The position numbers were made by a program, and so were the translations under genes. Of a stretch of 64,000 nucleotides of DNA, positions 61,926 through 64,000 are shown one piece after another. The notes below the pieces were generated by a model, which made no database searches, had not been told where the DNA came from, and saw nothing but the letters and a program-made list of their open reading frames with translations. The stretch is from Comamonas avium (GTDB lineage Bacteria > Pseudomonadota > Gammaproteobacteria > Burkholderiales > Burkholderiaceae_C). Position 1 is the stretch's first letter, and every line of letters begins with the position of its first letter. Where the stretch lies: the NCBI RefSeq assembly GCF_014836675.1, contig NZ_JACSQK010000001.1:522316-586315 (forward strand), read 5' to 3'.

Positions 61926-62605
61926 TCGGAGTCTGCATACCTGCCCATAACGAGGAAAAACTCATAGCCGATTGTTTACATTGCATATTCACGGCTGCAT
62001 CCCATCCCGACCTCAATGGAGAGTCGGTAAAAGTCGTTTTGGTACTGGATAGTTGCCAAGATATGACCCCAGTAATCGCCATGAAATGGCCTGTCATTTC
62101 TTTAGAAACGCCCGTGCGCAATGTCGGTAAAGCCCGGGCCTTAGGCGCCGAGTACCTATTGAAACATGGCGCCAGATGGCTTGCTTTTACAGACGCAGAT
62201 ACTTGCGTCTCCTCTCGATGGTTAGCTGACCAGCTTTCGCTACAAAGCGACGTGGTATGTGGAACGGTAGAAGTTGATGACTGGTCCGACCATGGGAAGC
62301 ACGCAAAGAATAGTCAGAAGCATTTTGAATCCACTTATATTGATAATGACGGCCACAGACACGTACATGGTGCGAATCTTGGTATTTCTGCCTTTCATTA
62401 TCTGAGAGCAGGAGGCTTTGAACCTCTAGTGTGCGGCGAGGACCAAGCACTAGTTGATAGGCTAAGTATTCTAGGAGCGCATATTGCATGGAGTGCGCTG
62501 CCACGCGTGAGAACAAGCGGACGGGCATTTTCGCGTGTCGAGAACGGTTTTGCTGGAGCGCTAAGACAAGCATGGTGCGAATCTAACGACGCAGAAAATA
62601 TGTGA
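61922..62605 (+). CDS. Family 2-type glycosyltransferase
   Basis: A 227-residue GT-A glycosyltransferase. The N-terminal nucleotide-sugar strand is IGVCIPAHNEEKLIADCL, the DxD-like metal motif is FTDADTCV, and GANLGISAFHYLRAGGF with the acidic CGEDQALVDRL follows. It overlaps the methyltransferase stop by four bases (ATGA) and ends the coupled operon. The acceptor is unknown. Confidence 0.85.
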   Translation: MIGVCIPAHNEEKLIADCLHCIFTAASHPDLNGESVKVVLVLDSCQDMTPVIAMKWPVISLETPVRNVGKARALGAEYLLKHGARWLAFTDADTCVSSRWLADQLSLQSDVVCGTVEVDDWSDHGKHAKNSQKHFESTYIDNDGHRHVHGANLGISAFHYLRAGGFEPLVCGEDQALVDRLSILGAHIAWSALPRVRTSGRAFSRVENGFAGALRQAWCESNDAENM

Positions 62606-62751
62606 AATCATGTGCTTTTTGTAAAATTAATTAAAAATAAAAATATATTATCTATACGACCCTTTTACCCACAACACCAGTTCAAATAATTACACATCCT
62701 ATCGGTATTTGTCTTACAGAGGCAAAGTTCTTTATCGAATAAGATTGCCTT

Positions 62752-62889
62752 ATGGAAAAACACCCTGAAATTTCTCCAGGACAGGTTCCAACTTCCTCGT
62801 CCAAAAATCGTTTTGCAACCAAGCGAACATTAGTCGTTGCTGCTATTGTGCTTGCAATCGTTTTGTTGGTAATGCTCGCTCCTTGGTAG
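62752..62889 (+). CDS. 45-residue single-span membrane protein
   Basis: A small gene: a polar, Ser/Pro/Lys-rich N-terminus (MEKHPEISPGQVPTSSSKNR) followed by one C-terminal helix (LVVAAIVLAIVLLVMLAPW). AAGATTGCC-type sequence, not a strong ribosome site, precedes the ATG. It sits between the glycosyltransferase operon and the ferritin-like gene; stress-induced tiny membrane proteins look like this. Confidence 0.5.
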   Translation: MEKHPEISPGQVPTSSSKNRFATKRTLVVAAIVLAIVLLVMLAPW

Positions 62890-62950
62890 ATATATTTCTG
62901 CTACAAGAACGCTAGTTACACGATTTTTTCTTAGCTATTAGGATTATAAA

Positions 62951-63499
62951 ATGAATGATATCGTTGCACATCAAAGTAATATGAGCCTTGATCATAACAA
63001 GTTAAATGCCGCCAAGAAAAGTTTAGATCAAGGGGCTGTTACGCCAGATTCAATCGAATCTCGCAAAGAGATTATTAAGCTTCTCAACGATTCATTGGCG
63101 ACAGAGATAGTATGTGCGTTACGTTATAAAAGACATTATTTCACCGCAACAGGCCTTGAATCAGTTCCAATTGCCGAAGAATTTCTTCTTCACGCAAATG
63201 AGGAGCAAGCTCATGCTGACAAGATAGCGAAGCGTATTGTCCAGTTAGGAGGCGAACCAGACTTTAATCCGCAAACTTTGTTGGCGCGAAGCCATGCAGA
63301 ATACAACGATCCGCTCGATTTACATTCGATGATTCGTTCGAATCTAGTTGCGGAACGCGTCGCAATTGAGGCTTATACGCAAATGATAGATTTGATCGGT
63401 AACAAAGATCACACAACTCGACGCATCCTTGAGCAAATCCTAGAAGAGGAACAAGAGCATGCAGATGAATTAGCAGACTGGATGCGTAGAGCAAGTTAG
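62951..63499 (+). CDS. Bacterioferritin/ferritin-like diiron protein
   Basis: A 182-residue four-helix-bundle protein. Iron ligands are recognisable as Glu in LATEIVCALRYKRHYF, EEQAHADKIA in helix B, AERVAIEAYTQMI in helix C, and EEEQEHADELADW in helix D. A 35-residue N-terminal extension precedes the bundle. It could store or oxidise iron and so limit peroxide damage, complementing the catalase. It lacks the haem-binding Met position that I could place with certainty. Confidence 0.82.
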   Translation: MNDIVAHQSNMSLDHNKLNAAKKSLDQGAVTPDSIESRKEIIKLLNDSLATEIVCALRYKRHYFTATGLESVPIAEEFLLHANEEQAHADKIAKRIVQLGGEPDFNPQTLLARSHAEYNDPLDLHSMIRSNLVAERVAIEAYTQMIDLIGNKDHTTRRILEQILEEEQEHADELADWMRRAS

Positions 63500-63508
63500 T
63501 CGAAGAAT

Positions 63509-63895
63509 TCAGCGAGCGAGGCTGCCCCTAGGAAGCGCCATCTTGGCCGCTTCAATCACCTCCTCCTCAGTCGTGCGTTTATTGTCCTGAAGCGCAAGAA
63601 CCCCCTCATCGATCGTTCCTGGAATGATTGGCACCAAGACAAGCACATCACGTTTTTGGCCCAGTCTGTAGGCACGATCTTCTGCCTGGCGCATCAGCGC
63701 CGGTGTCCAGGGCATGGATGCAAACGCCACGATATTTGCTGCAGTCAATGTGATGCCCACTCCAGCAGCCATGGTTGAGCCGATAAAGACTTTGACCTCT
63801 GGATCATCTTGGAACGCATCTACGGCGGCCTGACGGCGTTTAGCGGAGTCCGCCCCCACTAGACTGACACAGCGTATCTGCAAGGCGCTTAGGGT
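63509..63895 (-). pseudogene. SNF2-type helicase C-terminal fragment cut by an IS element
   Basis: This is the last 125 or so residues of a helicase: SLVGADSAKRRQAAVDAFQD, the strand VKVFIGSTMAAGVGITLTAA and motif VI RQAEDRAYRLGQKRDV. The open frame runs right into the insertion-sequence end at 63896 with no start of its own. It differs from the intact helicase at 37270-39639, so it is a second, broken helicase. Confidence 0.75.
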
Positions 63896-64000
63896 TGTTA
63901 ATTTCCACGCAAATCTGACCCGCTGGGGATGCGGATAAAAACTTGGACTGGTTTTTATGCGGCTAGACCAAGTTCTTGTCGGTATTCCACAGGACTTAAA
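63896..64000 (-). mobile_element. Right-hand end of an insertion sequence with transposase C-terminus
   Basis: It starts with TGTTAATTTCCACGC, which looks like a terminal inverted repeat. On the minus strand a frame running in from beyond the window ends LSPVEYRQELGLAA then TAA at 63957-63955, the style of IS3-superfamily (or related) transposase tails. The family is not certain from this fragment. Confidence 0.6.

Noticed and set aside
31796..63895. A third dif site bounding the ICE and cargo
   Set aside because: I looked for TTATGTTAA or TTAACATAA to the right of the phage and found no convincing copy, so integration of the ICE at dif is not supported.

Overview
The window reads as a chromosome segment of a GC-rich betaproteobacterium of the order Burkholderiales, most likely family Comamonadaceae (a Comamonas-like organism is an inference). 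The evidence is the propionate block (methylmalonyl-CoA mutase, MeaB, PCC beta, PCC alpha), a complete liv transporter, a DUF2325 plus ModE-like pair, and the codon style. Positions 1 to about 24,400 are mostly chromosomal backbone. This stretch holds propionyl-CoA catabolism (1-7908, perhaps with a VOC epimerase at 9049), a FadL-like porin, an alpha/beta hydrolase, a branched-chain amino-acid ABC transporter operon with a CsaA-like gene inside it (12325-17542), a tyrosine recombinase divergent from a KfrA-like protein, and the DUF2325/ModE pair.

Positions 24,554-31,795 hold an apparently complete filamentous-phage (inovirus) prophage. It sits between a near-perfect dif site (24554) and a degenerate dif-like copy (31771), which points to CTX-type XerCD integration. 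Its order is repressor / small Zn-ribbon protein / Rep / ssDNA-binding protein / small membrane proteins / major coat / pIII-like adhesin / DUF2523 (pVI-like) / Zot (pI-like), followed by a GC-rich, repeat- and hairpin-filled intergenic region.

Positions 31,796 to about 48,980 are the decayed remnant of a MOBH-type integrative conjugative element (SPI-7/PAPI-1/ICEclc-like). A relaxase C-terminal fragment abuts a headless type IV pilin at about 33,717, which looks like a deletion scar. Next come a PilT-like ATPase and a PilV-like adhesin. A long minus-strand block follows: SNF2-like helicase, DUF6094 methyltransferase with an in-frame stop, DUF3275, the STY4534-type ICE replication protein, and many small unknown proteins. 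An H-NS-like gene closes the element. Nearly every gene in this minus-strand block has its own GC-rich nested hairpin in the leader, sharing one architecture (CCC / inner stem / GGG). I regard this recurrent candidate cis-regulatory RNA as the most interesting feature of the window.

Positions 49,000-63,500 form a more AT-rich stress and persistence cargo: HipBA-like toxin-antitoxin, a KatE-type large catalase, OtsB/OtsA trehalose synthesis, a translationally coupled four-gene operon (acyl-CoA dehydrogenase-like, PIG-L deacetylase, methyltransferase, glycosyltransferase), a ferritin-like diiron protein, and several small envelope proteins. The window ends in a helicase fragment interrupted by an insertion sequence. 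All identifications rest on reading motifs by eye; no database search was run.
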